Positions 12,521-22,770 of a stretch of DNA of 64,000 nt are shown here, piece after piece. The notes beneath the pieces are model-generated. The model had not been told where the DNA came from, did no database searches, and was given only the letters and a program-made list of their open reading frames with translations. Origin of the DNA: Corynebacterium suranareeae (GTDB lineage Bacteria > Actinomycetota > Actinomycetes > Mycobacteriales > Mycobacteriaceae); assembly GCF_002355155.1 (NCBI RefSeq), contig NZ_AP017369.1:1612001-1676000 (forward strand). Direction: 5' to 3'. Within the stretch, counting starts at the first letter, position 1. Every line of letters begins with the position of its first letter. The translations under genes and the position numbers were made by a program.

Positions 12521-14302
12521 ATGCTCGTAGACATTGCCATTGAGAACCTTGGAGTGATTCCAGCCGCCTCAGCTGAGTTTAGCTCAGGTTTAACCGTGCT
12601 TACCGGTGAGACCGGCGCGGGAAAGACCATGGTAGTTACTGGTTTACGCTTACTTTCCGGCGGTCGAGCGGATGCATCCCGTGTCCGTACTGGATCCGCT
12701 CAGGCGGTTGTGGAAGGTCGCTTTGTCACCCAAGGTGTGCCCTGCGATATCGTCGAACGTGCGACCGGAATCGTTTCGAACGCCGGTGGTGCAGCAGATG
12801 AAAATGGTGAGTTTTTAGCAGTGCGTTCCGTTGGGGCAAATGGCCGTTCCAAAGCGCATCTGGGAGGGCGTTCAGTTCCGGCTGCAACGTTGTCAGAGTT
12901 TTCAGATGAACTGCTCACCATCCACGGTCAAAATGATCAACTTCGGCTGCTGTCTCCAGAACGGCAACTGGATGCGCTGGACCGGTTTGACCCAGCCTTG
13001 TCCGCTCTTCGTCACAGCTACGCAACTAAGTACCACACGTGGAAAACCTTGGACCGGGATTTGCAAAAGCGTCTAAGCAGTAGGAGAGAGCTCGCTCAAG
13101 AGGTCGACCGCCTTCAATTCGCTATCAATGAGATTGAAGAAGTAGCTCCGCAGCCAGGTGAAGATAAAGAGTTAGTGGAACAGATCCGTCGCCTTCAAGA
13201 TGTGGATTCATTGCGAGAACAAGCCGCCACTGCATTAGCTGCCATTGATGGCGCGGGGGCGCTAAGTGATGCAATGGGTGGCGCCGGTGGTTTTGATGAT
13301 GAGCAAGAATCCGCCTCGGATCAACTCGGTCAAGCAGAATCTGCACTAGCAGGAAGCGACGATGCCAAGCTGAAAGAGATCGCAGCACAGCTTTCAGAGA
13401 TCACAAGTCAGCTCAGTGAAGTCTCGATGGAGTTGGGAGGCTTCTTATCTGAACTTCCCGCAGATCCTCAAGCTTTGGACGAAATGCTCACCAGGCAGCA
13501 ACAGCTCAAGCTGCTCACCCGGAAATATGCTGCCGACATCGATGGCGTTATTGAATGGCAGCATAAAGCCCAAATCCGCCTAGATAGCATCGATATTTCC
13601 TCTGAAGCTTTGGACAAACTCAAAGCAGACGTAAACAAAGCAGAAGTCTCCATGATGCGCGCTGCAAAGAAGCTTTCCACTTCACGAACAAAAGCAGCGA
13701 GAAAACTAGCCAAAACAGTTACTGAAGAACTTCAAGGTTTAGCCATGCAAAAGGCACGCTTTGATGTTGCTATGACAATTGTGGATCCCGGCCCAACCGG
13801 GATTGACCAGGTGGAATTCCAACTCGCCGCCAATAGTCTTTCACAACCTCGCCCGCTGGCATCTTCTGCTTCTGGCGGTGAACTTTCCCGCGTCATGCTC
13901 GCGCTAGAAGTTATTCTTGCCGCAGGAACAACCGGTACAACACTGGTTTTCGATGAAGTTGATGCCGGAGTAGGTGGCCGCGCAGCGGTAGAAATCGGTC
14001 GGCGCCTAGCCAGACTTGCCAATAATAACCAGGTCATCGTGGTTACCCACCTTCCTCAAGTAGCCGCCTATGCTGATACCCACCTTCATGTAGCTAAAAA
14101 TGTTGGAGAAAAATCAGTTACCTCAGGAGTGGAATCCTTGACTTTCGAACGCCGCGTCGAAGAACTCTCCCGCATGCTCGCAGGTTTAGATGACACAGCT
14201 ACAGGCCGTGCGCACGCCACTGAGCTGCTAGAACGAGCTCAGAAGGAAAAGCAAGATATTTGTGCTGAAGCCGAAGAGCCACTACTTGCTGCCAGCGCAT
14301 AG
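12521..14302 (+). CDS. recN: DNA repair protein RecN
   Basis: SMC-like ATPase acting in recombinational repair of double-strand breaks. 593 residues, normal length. Walker A is LTGETGAGKTMVV (about 29-41). A long coiled-coil region rich in Q, E, L and K spans about 155-400. The ABC signature is ASSASGGELSRVMLAL (about 450-465) and Walker B is LVFDEVDAGVGGRAAVEIG (about 480-498). The final domain holds VIVVTHLPQVAAYADTHL with the switch histidine. About 100 nt separate it from nadK, giving space for its own promoter. Confidence 0.96.
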   Translation: MLVDIAIENLGVIPAASAEFSSGLTVLTGETGAGKTMVVTGLRLLSGGRADASRVRTGSAQAVVEGRFVTQGVPCDIVERATGIVSNAGGAADENGEFLAVRSVGANGRSKAHLGGRSVPAATLSEFSDELLTIHGQNDQLRLLSPERQLDALDRFDPALSALRHSYATKYHTWKTLDRDLQKRLSSRRELAQEVDRLQFAINEIEEVAPQPGEDKELVEQIRRLQDVDSLREQAATALAAIDGAGALSDAMGGAGGFDDEQESASDQLGQAESALAGSDDAKLKEIAAQLSEITSQLSEVSMELGGFLSELPADPQALDEMLTRQQQLKLLTRKYAADIDGVIEWQHKAQIRLDSIDISSEALDKLKADVNKAEVSMMRAAKKLSTSRTKAARKLAKTVTEELQGLAMQKARFDVAMTIVDPGPTGIDQVEFQLAANSLSQPRPLASSASGGELSRVMLALEVILAAGTTGTTLVFDEVDAGVGGRAAVEIGRRLARLANNNQVIVVTHLPQVAAYADTHLHVAKNVGEKSVTSGVESLTFERRVEELSRMLAGLDDTATGRAHATELLERAQKEKQDICAEAEEPLLAASA

Positions 14303-14369
14303 GAGTTTTCTTGGAATTTTTTAGGCGCGCCTCCACCAAAGGTTGAGACTTTGTTCCACAATGGGCTGC

Positions 14370-15554
14370 ATGAGTCTGTTCAACCGCAAAGCCGACCTGC
14401 CCGGCCTGCAGGGTGCAACCAGAGTATGCACGCCGCAGGGCAAAGGGCTAAAGCGTCTGTCCGAAGGCGATCTTGCCGTCATTGATGCACCAGATCTTTC
14501 CAGGACCTTCGCCCAACGATTGATCGCAGCAAAACCCGCCGCTGTGCTCAACGTATCTCGGTTCACCACAGGCGCCGTGCCAAATTTCGGCCCGCAAATG
14601 CTTATCGACGCCGGCATCCAACTCGTAGAAGGCTTCGGCCACGAGCTTCTCGACGGCACCAAAGAGGGTAAAAAGGGCCGACTGACAGAAGACGGACAAC
14701 TTTTTTACGGCGAGCGCCTCATCGCAAACGGCAGCGTTCTTAGTGGACCAGCCGCCGAAAACGCATTCGCCGATGCACAGCAATCACTACTTGACCGAAT
14801 GGAAGCATATTTTGGCAACACCATTCAGTTCATTCACTCCGAAGCACCTCTGCTGATCGATGGCCTAGGCATCCCAGACACCGGCCAAGGCATTGAAGGC
14901 CGCAAAGTGCTCATCGCATCACCAGGTGATAACCACCGCAGCAGACTCAAAGAACTACGCAACTTTATCCGCGAATACGACCCTGTACTCATCGGTGTCG
15001 ATGGTGCAGCAGACACCCTCGTTGAACTCGGTTACAAGCCTGCCCTCATCGTAGGAAACCCCACGGGAATTGGTGCGGATGCTCTTCGCAGTGGCGCAAA
15101 CGTCATTTTGCCTGCCGATCCTGATGGGCATGCGGTCGGGCTTGAGCGCATCCAAGATCTTGGTATCGGTGCAATGACTTTCCCGTCTTCTGTTAGCTCC
15201 TCAACGGATTTAGCCTTGCTGCTTGCGGATTATCACAACCCTCAGATGATCGTGAACGTTGGCGGCCCGGTCACACTCGATGGCGTATTTGAAAACCGCG
15301 ACGATTCCGATCCCGCCGCGCTGCTCACGCGCGCCAAAGTAGGTACAAAGCTTGTCGACGGATCCGTCATCGCAAGCCTCTACACCGTTAGAAGCACCAG
15401 CAACCTTGGATGGCTGTGGGCACTTTTAGCAATCCTGGTTGTCCTAGCAGTGGTTATCGCAATCGCAGGCACTGCAGGATCTGGCTCTTTCACCGACAAC
15501 CTCATTGACACCTGGAACAGCTTCGCGCTGACAGTCCAGGGTTGGTTCAAATAG
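14370..15554 (+). CDS. steA: SteA, membrane-anchored cell-separation factor (Rv1697 homologue)
   Basis: 394 residues. A cytoplasmic domain contains conserved blocks such as LLIDGLGIPDTG, ADTLVELGYKPALIVG and ILPADPDGHAVGLERIQDLG, shared with M. tuberculosis Rv1697. These resemble the thiamine-pyrophosphokinase-like fold. A single C-terminal membrane helix follows (LGWLWALLAILVVLAVVIAI, about 342-361) with a short outer tail. In C. glutamicum SteA and SteB have been described as a pair affecting the RipC-FtsEX cell-separation pathway. Two ATGs (14361, 14370) are possible and neither has a good ribosome site; I chose the one that matches the mycobacterial N-terminus. steB begins 10 nt after its stop. 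Confidence 0.85.
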   Translation: MSLFNRKADLPGLQGATRVCTPQGKGLKRLSEGDLAVIDAPDLSRTFAQRLIAAKPAAVLNVSRFTTGAVPNFGPQMLIDAGIQLVEGFGHELLDGTKEGKKGRLTEDGQLFYGERLIANGSVLSGPAAENAFADAQQSLLDRMEAYFGNTIQFIHSEAPLLIDGLGIPDTGQGIEGRKVLIASPGDNHRSRLKELRNFIREYDPVLIGVDGAADTLVELGYKPALIVGNPTGIGADALRSGANVILPADPDGHAVGLERIQDLGIGAMTFPSSVSSSTDLALLLADYHNPQMIVNVGGPVTLDGVFENRDDSDPAALLTRAKVGTKLVDGSVIASLYTVRSTSNLGWLWALLAILVVLAVVIAIAGTAGSGSFTDNLIDTWNSFALTVQGWFK

Positions 15555-15563
15555 GAAGGCACC

Positions 15564-16529
15564 ATGGCTAAACGACGCGGAAAAGGCGCCACAACTATTG
15601 CAGCACTTGGGTTTGGTGCAGCAGCCGGAATTGCCTTTGGAACATATGTCCTTGCTCCCAACCTTCCAGAAAACATCGACCCAAACGCACCCACCTCAGC
15701 ACAGCTTTCCGAGGCAGAGACTTTGGCGGAAGTAAATGCAGTGCAAGCAGCGCAAGCTGACAGCATCATTGACCACATCGTCGATGATGTAGTGGCAGGC
15801 ACCCTAGTTGATCGACCAGTGCTGGTCATGAGAACTGCTGATGCTGAACAGTCCGATGTTGATGATGTGTCATGGCTTTTGCAGCAAGCTGGCGCTGTTA
15901 ATGCAGGAACCATAACTTTAGAGGAGACATTTTTCTCTCAAGATGGTGCCGATCAATTGAAGTCGATTGTGGCTAATACTCTGCCAGCAGGTGCACAATT
16001 GTCAGAAACCCAATTGGATCCGGGCACTCATGCAGGTGAAGCACTCGGTGCAGCGCTATTGCTCAACCCGGAAAACGGAGAACCACTAGCTAGCACCGCG
16101 GAGCGTGGTTTATTGCTCAATGTACTGCGCGATAGTGGTTATATCTCTTATGAAGATGGCACTATCTTGCCTGGACAAGTAATCGTTTTAATCACCGGTG
16201 ATAGCGATGGTTCCGGTGACTCTGCCTTTGGCGCTGAAACACAATCACTATTTGCCAGGGCTCTCGATGCCCAAGGATCCGGAGTCGTGGTTGCAGGGCG
16301 AATTCACACTGCCGCTGATACTGGAGTGATTGGTCGACTTCGTGCAAATCCAGATGCAGCAGCCAATGTCTCCACGGTTGATTCAGTTGACCGAACCTGG
16401 GGCAAGATGGCCACAGTATTGTCTGTTCGAGAAGAGTTGGCTGGTAGATCAGGTGCCTTTGGTTCAGCTGCGTCTGCTGATGCAGCAAGTCCATCACTAG
16501 ATGGAGTTGGCGCTGCACCAAATCAGTAG
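15564..16529 (+). CDS. steB: SteB / MctB-like envelope protein (Rv1698 homologue)
   Basis: 321 residues. A single N-terminal membrane helix (TTIAALGFGAAAGIAFGTYV, about 8-27) is followed by a predicted periplasmic domain with a coiled stretch (SEAETLAEVNAVQAAQADSI). The C-terminus is disordered and rich in Ala, Ser and Gly. The mycobacterial homologue was named MctB for copper tolerance; the corynebacterial one has been described as the partner of SteA in cell separation. GGAAGG lies 6 nt before the ATG, and the pair is clearly an operon. No metal-binding cluster is obvious in this copy, so I favour the SteA-partner role. Confidence 0.83.
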   Translation: MAKRRGKGATTIAALGFGAAAGIAFGTYVLAPNLPENIDPNAPTSAQLSEAETLAEVNAVQAAQADSIIDHIVDDVVAGTLVDRPVLVMRTADAEQSDVDDVSWLLQQAGAVNAGTITLEETFFSQDGADQLKSIVANTLPAGAQLSETQLDPGTHAGEALGAALLLNPENGEPLASTAERGLLLNVLRDSGYISYEDGTILPGQVIVLITGDSDGSGDSAFGAETQSLFARALDAQGSGVVVAGRIHTAADTGVIGRLRANPDAAANVSTVDSVDRTWGKMATVLSVREELAGRSGAFGSAASADAASPSLDGVGAAPNQ

Positions 16530-16597
16530 ATTTTCTCGACTCTCTCGATGAAAATCGAGTATTTGTTACAGAACGCGTTTTGAGCGGTCAAAGTGCC

Positions 16598-16846
16598 CAG
16601 GATGAGTCTTTGTATGGCTTATATCCATTGGGGCGCTTAAACGCGGTTCTGGAAGGACTTAATTTTGGGTTTAGTGGGGCAGATGTAAAATCTGCTAGTT
16701 TGCTGATCAAGTACTCACCACAAGCCGCAGGGTCACCAGTGGAATCGGTCAAAAATTTGCACCCCAACTGCCGTGAAACGGGAATATCCACCACAAACTG
16801 CAGGATTTCTTAAATTTTTGGTGGATATTCGCACATGTTTGCGCTT
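16598..16846 (+). repeat. Dispersed 249-bp repeat, copy A
   Basis: Nearly ungapped alignment with 45892-46140 (copy B, same length, same strand). Both begin CAGGATGAGT, both have TCACCACAA at offset 117, and both end with ATATTCGCACAT then GCTT. The first 126 positions are about three quarters identical by eye. The last part is a hairpin, AATATCCACCA (from 16783) pairing with TGGTGGATATT (to 16829); copy B has the same hairpin with changed bases. No credible ORF lies inside, and no known IS was recognised. Confidence 0.7.
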
Positions 16847-17191
16847 CGCAGTTTGCGTCGATGGGGGTTGGGCAATCTGTTGACCTATAGATAGAATCCT
16901 TGAAAAGTGTGTTCTGAACTGGCGTTATTTTTCTGCGAATTAGTGTGTTATGCTGGGGTTCCGTAGGTTTGAAAAGTCGGAAACCTCTCCGAGCTTTCCC
17001 TGCGGTTTTTTGTTTCCCATTCATGCTGATCCACAGCATTTTTTGGGTAGACAATTAAGAGCAGAGTAAGCCATGGAGGGGACCGTGGCCACGTGCCGGC
17101 AATTTGAACACACCGATCGTTTAAGTTTTCCGCACTGCCTAAGTTTTTTGAAGAAAAACTAGGTTCAACCAGGAAGGTCGTCTCAGACATC
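16847..17191 (+). other. pyrG upstream region and leader
   Basis: A non-coding stretch of about 345 bp. A possible -10 is TATGCT (16949-16954), with only a weak -35. The transcript would start near 16961 and carry a leader of about 230 nt. Inside it AGGTTT (16965-16970) can pair with AAACCT (16981-16986), while AAACC can instead pair with GGTTT at 17004-17008, which is followed directly by more T. This is the geometry of a small attenuator, but the stems are only 5-6 bp. An AGGAAGG ribosome site precedes the pyrG ATG. Confidence 0.45.
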
Positions 17192-18856
17192 ATGACCTCA
17201 ACACGAAAAGTCCGTCCCACCAAACATATCTTCGTCACCGGTGGCGTAGTTTCTTCCCTCGGCAAAGGATTAACCGCGGCTAGTCTTGGACAATTGCTGA
17301 TCGCTCGCGGATTGTCGGTGACCATGCAGAAGCTGGATCCGTATCTCAACGTTGATCCTGGCACTATGAATCCTTTTGAACACGGTGAAGTCTTTGTCAC
17401 CGAAGATGGTGCAGAAACAGACCTCGATCTGGGCCATTATGAGCGTTTCCTCGACCGAAACCTTGGACTTAACGCCAACGTCACTACCGGTAAGGTGTAC
17501 TCAACCGTCATTGCCAAAGAGCGCAGGGGAGAGTACCTCGGAAAAACTGTCCAGGTCATTCCGCATATCACTGATGAAATCAAGGCCCGTATTTTGAGCA
17601 TGGGCATTCCTGATGCTGATGGAAACGCACCTGATGTGGTGATTTCCGAGGTCGGTGGAACAGTCGGTGATATTGAGTCCCAGCCGTTTTTGGAAGCTGC
17701 ACGCCAGGTTCGTCATGAAATTGGGCGCGAAAACTGCTTCTTCATTCACTGTTCTTTGGTGCCCTACCTTGCTACGTCAGGTGAGTTGAAAACAAAACCC
17801 ACCCAGCATTCAGTAGCAGAATTACGCGGCATCGGTATTTTGCCTGATGCACTTGTGCTTCGTTGTGATCGCGAAGTGCCACAGGGGTTGAAAGACAAGA
17901 TCGCGATGATGTGCGATGTTGATTATGAAGGAGTCGTGTCCTGCCCTGACTCCAGCTCCATCTACAACATTCCGGATGTGTTGTACCGCGAACATTTGGA
18001 TACCTTCATCATCCGTCGTCTTGGTCTGCCCTTCCGCGACGTTGATTGGAGCACCTGGCATGATTTGCTTGAGCGTGTGAACAATCCACGTCATGAAATC
18101 ACCGTGGGTATCGTCGGCAAGTATATTGACCTCCCCGATGCTTATCTCTCAGTCGTGGAGGCTGTGCGCGCGGCAGGGTATGCGAACTGGACTCGCACCA
18201 ATATTAAGTGGATTACCTCTGATGATTGTGAAACTCCAGCAGGTGCCATGAAAGCACTGGGTGGGTTGAATGCCATCGTGGTTCCAGGTGGATTTGGTAT
18301 CAGAGGCATCGAAGGGAAAATCGGTGCCATTACCTTTGCTCGTGAGCATAAGATCCCATTGCTTGGTCTTTGTCTTGGCTTGCAGTGCACAGTCATTGAA
18401 GCGGCACGCCAAGCAGGCCTTGATCAGGCTTCTTCCACTGAATTTGATCCAGATGCAAGCCAGCCGGTGATTGCGACGATGGAAGAGCAAAAAGCTGCAG
18501 TATCTGGCGAAGCCGATTTGGGTGGCACTATGCGTTTGGGAGCATATCCAGCAACACTTCAAGAAGGCTCTGTGGTTGCTTCGTTGTATGGCACGACGGA
18601 AGTTTCCGAGCGTCACCGCCACCGCTATGAGGTCAACAATGCCTACCGTGAACAGATTGCTCAGGGTTCTGACTTGGTATTTTCTGGCACTTCGCCGGAC
18701 GGCCATTTGGTGGAATTTGTGGAATATCCACGAAACGTGCACCCATTTTTGGTGGCAACGCAAGCTCACCCTGAGTATAAATCACGGCCAACCAATGCTC
18801 ATCCGCTGTTTTATGGCCTGGTGAAGACTGCGTTGGAGCTGCGTGTCCACCCCTAG
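17192..18856 (+). CDS. pyrG: CTP synthase
   Basis: Converts UTP to CTP using glutamine and ATP. 554 residues, usual length. The amidoligase domain starts [24 protein letters not shown] (P-loop region, about 8-31) and contains the [23 protein letters not shown] block. The class I glutamine amidotransferase domain has PGGFGIRG, the nucleophile elbow LGLCLGLQC (Cys about 396) and the catalytic His/Glu in [13 protein letters not shown] AHPEYKSRP near the end. The NUDIX gene begins 15 nt after the stop. Confidence 0.97.
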   Translation: MTSTRKVRPTKHIFVTGGVVSSLGKGLTAASLGQLLIARGLSVTMQKLDPYLNVDPGTMNPFEHGEVFVTEDGAETDLDLGHYERFLDRNLGLNANVTTGKVYSTVIAKERRGEYLGKTVQVIPHITDEIKARILSMGIPDADGNAPDVVISEVGGTVGDIESQPFLEAARQVRHEIGRENCFFIHCSLVPYLATSGELKTKPTQHSVAELRGIGILPDALVLRCDREVPQGLKDKIAMMCDVDYEGVVSCPDSSSIYNIPDVLYREHLDTFIIRRLGLPFRDVDWSTWHDLLERVNNPRHEITVGIVGKYIDLPDAYLSVVEAVRAAGYANWTRTNIKWITSDDCETPAGAMKALGGLNAIVVPGGFGIRGIEGKIGAITFAREHKIPLLGLCLGLQCTVIEAARQAGLDQASSTEFDPDASQPVIATMEEQKAAVSGEADLGGTMRLGAYPATLQEGSVVASLYGTTEVSERHRHRYEVNNAYREQIAQGSDLVFSGTSPDGHLVEFVEYPRNVHPFLVATQAHPEYKSRPTNAHPLFYGLVKTALELRVHP

Positions 18857-18871
18857 TTCTACAATGTGATC

Positions 18872-19543
18872 ATGGTTTCGAAAACACATGTTCCGGGTTC
18901 TCATGATTTCACTGTGACTGATACCGAGCTGCTCTTAGAGTCACCAATTTTGGGCGTGCGGCGCGATACTGTGCTTATGCCTGGTGGCGCGACTGCCAAA
19001 CGTGAGGTGGTTGAGCATTTCGGGGCTGTCGCGGTAGTGGCGTTTGATGGTGACAACATTGCGATGGTTAAGCAGTATCGTCGTAGTGTTGGGGATCATT
19101 TGTGGGAACTTCCAGCTGGGCTGTTGGACATCGCTGATGAGGATGAACTGACGGGAGCTCAGCGGGAACTCGTTGAGGAAGCCGGTTTAGAGGCACAAAC
19201 GTGGTCAGTGTTGACTGATTTAATTACCTCTCCTGGTTTTTGCGATGAGGCGGTGCGTGTTTTCTTGGCGCAGGACTTGAAAAAGGTTGAGCGCCCAGAA
19301 GTTTCCGGTGATGAAGAAGCTGACATGATCAATCAGTGGATTCCGCTTAAAGATGCCGTAGGAATGGTGTTTAGTGGCGAGTTAGTTAATTCTATTGCTA
19401 TCGCGGGAGTGATGGCTGCTGATGCTGTTGTGGCAGGACGTGCGCAAGCGCGGCCTGTAAATGCGCCGTTTGCCTATCGCCCTACGGCGTTGGCGCAGCG
19501 TCGAAAAGCAAATGGCATTGTTCCTGATATGAAAAAGCTATGA
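18872..19543 (+). CDS. NUDIX hydrolase, ADP-ribose pyrophosphatase type
   Basis: 223 residues. The NUDIX box is [24 protein letters not shown] (given here as GLLDIA...[15 protein letters not shown]), with the REx2EE metal-binding core at about residues 98-106. Upstream is the [15 protein letters not shown] segment typical of ADP-ribose pyrophosphatases. M. tuberculosis Rv1700, the positional counterpart, hydrolyses ADP-ribose to AMP and ribose-5-phosphate. An in-frame GTG two codons earlier (18866) is an alternative start. The stop overlaps the xerD start (ATGA). Confidence 0.88.
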   Translation: MVSKTHVPGSHDFTVTDTELLLESPILGVRRDTVLMPGGATAKREVVEHFGAVAVVAFDGDNIAMVKQYRRSVGDHLWELPAGLLDIADEDELTGAQRELVEEAGLEAQTWSVLTDLITSPGFCDEAVRVFLAQDLKKVERPEVSGDEEADMINQWIPLKDAVGMVFSGELVNSIAIAGVMAADAVVAGRAQARPVNAPFAYRPTALAQRRKANGIVPDMKKL

Positions 19544-20454
19544 AGGCTCGCGCATTTGGCAAAATCTGGTTGACGCATTTGGCGGTTGAGCGGGGATTGT
19601 CGGCAAATACTTTGAGTAATTATCGCCGTGATGTGCAGCGCTATTGTGATTGGCTTGAGGCTGCGGGCGTGGAGGAGCTTTCGCAGATTTCCACCACGCA
19701 TGTGGAAAACTATGTCAAAGATCTGCGTCGTGGTGTCGATGGGCAGCAGGCGTTGTCGGCATCATCGGCCGGGCGTGCGCTCATCGTCGCGCGTGGCTTG
19801 CATAAGTTTGCGCTCATGGAAGGGGAGGTCGCTGCGGATGTTGCGGCTGACGTGTCGCCCCCGGCTCAGGGCCGGCATTTGCCTGACACGCTCAGCATCA
19901 ACGAGGTAGCAATGCTTATCGACGCCATCCCACATTCTGATATCGCAAGCCCGGTAGATATCCGTGACCGAGCACTGGTGGAATTGCTCTATGGCACGGG
20001 GGCGCGTATCTCTGAAGCGACTGGTTTGTTTGTGGATGATGTGTCGGAAATGCCTGAAGTTTTGCGCATCACGGGTAAAGGTTCAAAACAAAGAATCGTT
20101 CCTTTTGGATCAATGGCGCAACAAGCTGTCCAGGATTATTTAGTTAGGGCGAGGCCCGCTTTAAGTAAGGGGAAAAGTCATGCGCTTTTTCTGAATCAAC
20201 GCGGGGGTGCGCTATCTCGGCAATCAGCGTGGGCGGTGTTAAAAAAAGCTGTCGACCGCGCTGGATTGAAGAAAGATATTTCGCCACATACATTGCGGCA
20301 CAGCTTTGCTACTCACCTTTTAGAAGGTGGTGCCGATGTCCGTGTGGTGCAAGAGTTGTTGGGACATTCCTCAGTGACAACGACACAGATATACACCCAT
20401 ATTACTGCGGAGAATCTTCGTGAGGTGTGGAGGGAAGCACACCCTCGTGCTTAA
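19540..20454 (+). CDS. xerD: Tyrosine recombinase XerD
   Basis: Site-specific recombinase that with XerC resolves chromosome dimers at dif. 304 residues. The N-terminal SAM-like core-binding domain (about 10-100, [19 protein letters not shown]) precedes the catalytic domain. Catalytic residues are visible: Arg in GTGARISEA (about 151), Lys in [13 protein letters not shown] with His and Arg ([12 protein letters not shown]), His in LLGHSSV, and nucleophile Tyr in TTQIYTHI (about 287). It overlaps the NUDIX gene by 4 nt. This is the conserved location of xerD before parA-scpAB in mycobacteria. Confidence 0.95.
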   Translation: MKARAFGKIWLTHLAVERGLSANTLSNYRRDVQRYCDWLEAAGVEELSQISTTHVENYVKDLRRGVDGQQALSASSAGRALIVARGLHKFALMEGEVAADVAADVSPPAQGRHLPDTLSINEVAMLIDAIPHSDIASPVDIRDRALVELLYGTGARISEATGLFVDDVSEMPEVLRITGKGSKQRIVPFGSMAQQAVQDYLVRARPALSKGKSHALFLNQRGGALSRQSAWAVLKKAVDRAGLKKDISPHTLRHSFATHLLEGGADVRVVQELLGHSSVTTTQIYTHITAENLREVWREAHPRA

Positions 20455-20801
20455 CACGCGAAATTAAGTCAAGCTAACACGCTAGACAATTTGGTTTGAG
20501 TTCCGCGGGTGAGGTGACGGTCAAAAATTCTTAACAGTGCTATTCCTGTTTTGCCAGTTGGACTACGCCCGGAGTGGATCAACCCTAAAGACTTGACCAA
20601 ATTGGTGCGTTTTTATGTTTACGGCGTGTGACGCAACGTAATGTCCAAGTGATCTATATCCTGAATGTATTGTGGTCGCAGGAGCTAATGACAGTGCAAT
20701 AATTTCACCGCTGTTAGTTAAAGAGGCAATTCTAGAAAAATTGTGCAAAAAGTTGTTAGACGACCGCAGTGACAGTCCTAGTCAAGGAAGAAGGTTTGAC
20801 T
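20455..20801 (+). other. Intergenic region before parA
   Basis: About 350 bp with no credible gene. It presumably holds the promoter of the parA-like gene; TTGACC followed by a T-rich stretch near 20595-20625 is a candidate, but I could not fix a -10. No strong hairpin was found after xerD. Confidence 0.4.
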
Positions 20802-21674
20802 GTGAGTGATGCAGGGAAGAAGGACTCTTCCAAGGTGGAGATCGGGCTAACTGGTCGCCCCCTGCGCGAGTTGCCTGAGCCGTCTCCATTGGAAAAACAT
20901 GGCCCAGCAACGATCATTGCCATGGCGAATCAAAAAGGTGGAGTAGGTAAAACGACCTCCACTATTAACCTCGGCGCGTGCTTGGCCGAGGCTGGACGTA
21001 AAGTTTTGCTCGTTGACTTGGATCCACAAGGTGCATTGACCGCCGGACTAGGCATTCACTATGACGATGTAGATATCACGGTGTATGACCTCATGGTGGA
21101 TAATAACTCCACCATTGACCAAGCCATACACCACACCGGCGTTCCTGACCTAGATGTTGTTCCGGCAAATATTGATTTATCGGCAGCAGAGATCCAACTG
21201 GTCAATGAGGTTGGGCGCGAACAGACTCTCGCTCGTGCGTTGCGCCCAGTGATGAAAGAATATGACTTCATCATTCTTGATTGCCAGCCTTCGCTAGGGC
21301 TTTTGACGGTCAATGCATTGGCATGCGCACACGGTGTCATCATTCCGATGGAGTGTGAATACTTTTCTCTCCGCGGTTTGGCATTGCTCACCGATACGGT
21401 CGAAAAAGTTGCGGATCGCTTGAATTTTGATTTGGAAATCCTAGGCATTTTGGTGACAATGTTCGATCGTCGCACCTCTCATGCCAGGGAAGTGATGTCT
21501 CGAGTCGTTGAAGTCTTCGACGAAAAAGTCTTTGACACAGTGATCACTAGAACCGTGAGATTCCCCGAAACCTCCGTTGCTGGCGAACCAATCATTACCT
21601 GGGCGCCTACGTCACAAGGTGCTGAGCAATACCGCTCGTTGGCTCGTGAAGTCATTGAACGCGTCAAGGGTTAG
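20802..21674 (+). CDS. ParA-family ATPase (Soj-like, linked to scpAB)
   Basis: 290 residues from the GTG at 20802. The deviant Walker A is MANQKGGVGKTTSTINLG (about 41-58), Walker A' is LLVDLDPQGAL, and Walker B is FIILDCQPSLGLLTVNAL. These define a ParA/MinD-superfamily dimeric ATPase. No ParB partner is next to it, so it is likely not the canonical chromosome ParA but the second homologue that precedes scpA in actinobacteria (Rv1708 type). I preferred 20802 because an AAGGAAGAAGG site lies 7 nt upstream; a GTG at 20769 would add 11 residues. Confidence 0.88.
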   Translation: MSDAGKKDSSKVEIGLTGRPLRELPEPSPLEKHGPATIIAMANQKGGVGKTTSTINLGACLAEAGRKVLLVDLDPQGALTAGLGIHYDDVDITVYDLMVDNNSTIDQAIHHTGVPDLDVVPANIDLSAAEIQLVNEVGREQTLARALRPVMKEYDFIILDCQPSLGLLTVNALACAHGVIIPMECEYFSLRGLALLTDTVEKVADRLNFDLEILGILVTMFDRRTSHAREVMSRVVEVFDEKVFDTVITRTVRFPETSVAGEPIITWAPTSQGAEQYRSLAREVIERVKG

Positions 21675-21738
21675 TTGAACCTTTGCCGGCCTGTCAGAAT
21701 TTTTTGATGCAGGCAAGTGGGTTAAGGTATGAAAGACC

Positions 21739-22665
21739 ATGACAAAAGTAGTGGAGCTAGACCCAAAATGGTCTGAAGCCGATGAAGCGGAACTGAATGC
21801 GCAAAGCGTAAACTTTGCGGACTCTCAATATTCTGACCCAATTGGCCCCGAACCACTTCCTGCTGCTGACGATGAAGCTCCCACTTCAGGTTTTCAAGTT
21901 CAGCTCGAAAACTTTGAGGGACCTTTCGATCTGCTTTTGCAGTTGATTACCAAAAAGAAGCTTGACGTCACCGAGGTCGCATTAGCCCAGGTGACAGATG
22001 AGTTTATCGCTTATACCAGAAAGTTAGGCGAGACCAGTGATTTAGATGAAATCACTGAGTTTTTGGTAGTTGCGGCAACCTTGTTGGATTTAAAGACTGC
22101 TCGTTTACTCCCACGTGGTGAAGTAGATGATGAAGAAGACCTTGAGCTTCTAGAGGTAAAGGACCTCCTCTTTGCCAGACTTTTGCAGTATCGCGCCTAT
22201 AAACAAGTTGCGGAGATGTTTGCACAGTGGCAAAGAGATGCTAGGCGCAGGTATCCACGCGCTGTGTCCTTGGAATCTCAATTTGCCGATCTTTTACCCC
22301 CAGTATCATTGGGGCATTCGGTGGGCAGTTTTAGTGAGCTAGCTGCCGTGGTGTTTCGACCAAAGCCACCTGAATCGGTAAGAACTGATCATATTCACCA
22401 AGTTGCTGTATCAGTTCCAGAGCAGGCGGGCCGAATTCTTAACACTCTAAAGCTTGCTGGAATTGACCACTACTTAAGCTTTCAGCTGCTTACGCGAGAT
22501 TGCACGGTGTCGATGGAAGTGGTGGGACGGTTCCTGGCACTTTTGGAGCTGTACAAGGCCCGGGCTGTGGAAACTTTGCAAGAGGAGCCTTTGGGAGAGT
22601 TGAAAGTCTCGTGGACTGGAATCGATGTTGACCCAGCAGTTGTTGCTGCAAGTAACTGGGAATAG
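21739..22665 (+). CDS. scpA: Segregation and condensation protein A
   Basis: Kleisin subunit of the SMC-ScpAB condensin. 308 residues. After an acidic N-terminal extension of about 50 residues comes the signature FQVQLENFEGPFDLLLQLI (about 54-72), then the four-helix N-domain (LDLKTARLLP) and the C-terminal winged helix (SMEVVGRFLALLELYKARAVE, about 255-275). It lies with scpB but is separated from it here by an acetyltransferase and a sulfurtransferase gene, unlike the adjacent arrangement in mycobacteria. Confidence 0.93.
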   Translation: MTKVVELDPKWSEADEAELNAQSVNFADSQYSDPIGPEPLPAADDEAPTSGFQVQLENFEGPFDLLLQLITKKKLDVTEVALAQVTDEFIAYTRKLGETSDLDEITEFLVVAATLLDLKTARLLPRGEVDDEEDLELLEVKDLLFARLLQYRAYKQVAEMFAQWQRDARRRYPRAVSLESQFADLLPPVSLGHSVGSFSELAAVVFRPKPPESVRTDHIHQVAVSVPEQAGRILNTLKLAGIDHYLSFQLLTRDCTVSMEVVGRFLALLELYKARAVETLQEEPLGELKVSWTGIDVDPAVVAASNWE

Positions 22666-22770
22666 CTGGGTTTTTCACAACAAGCATTGCTGAATTAGTT
22701 TTAGTGACCTAAGCTACAAGTGCTGGTTTGCTACACATGAGCGGATGTTTTTCGCGTCCACTCAATTGAG

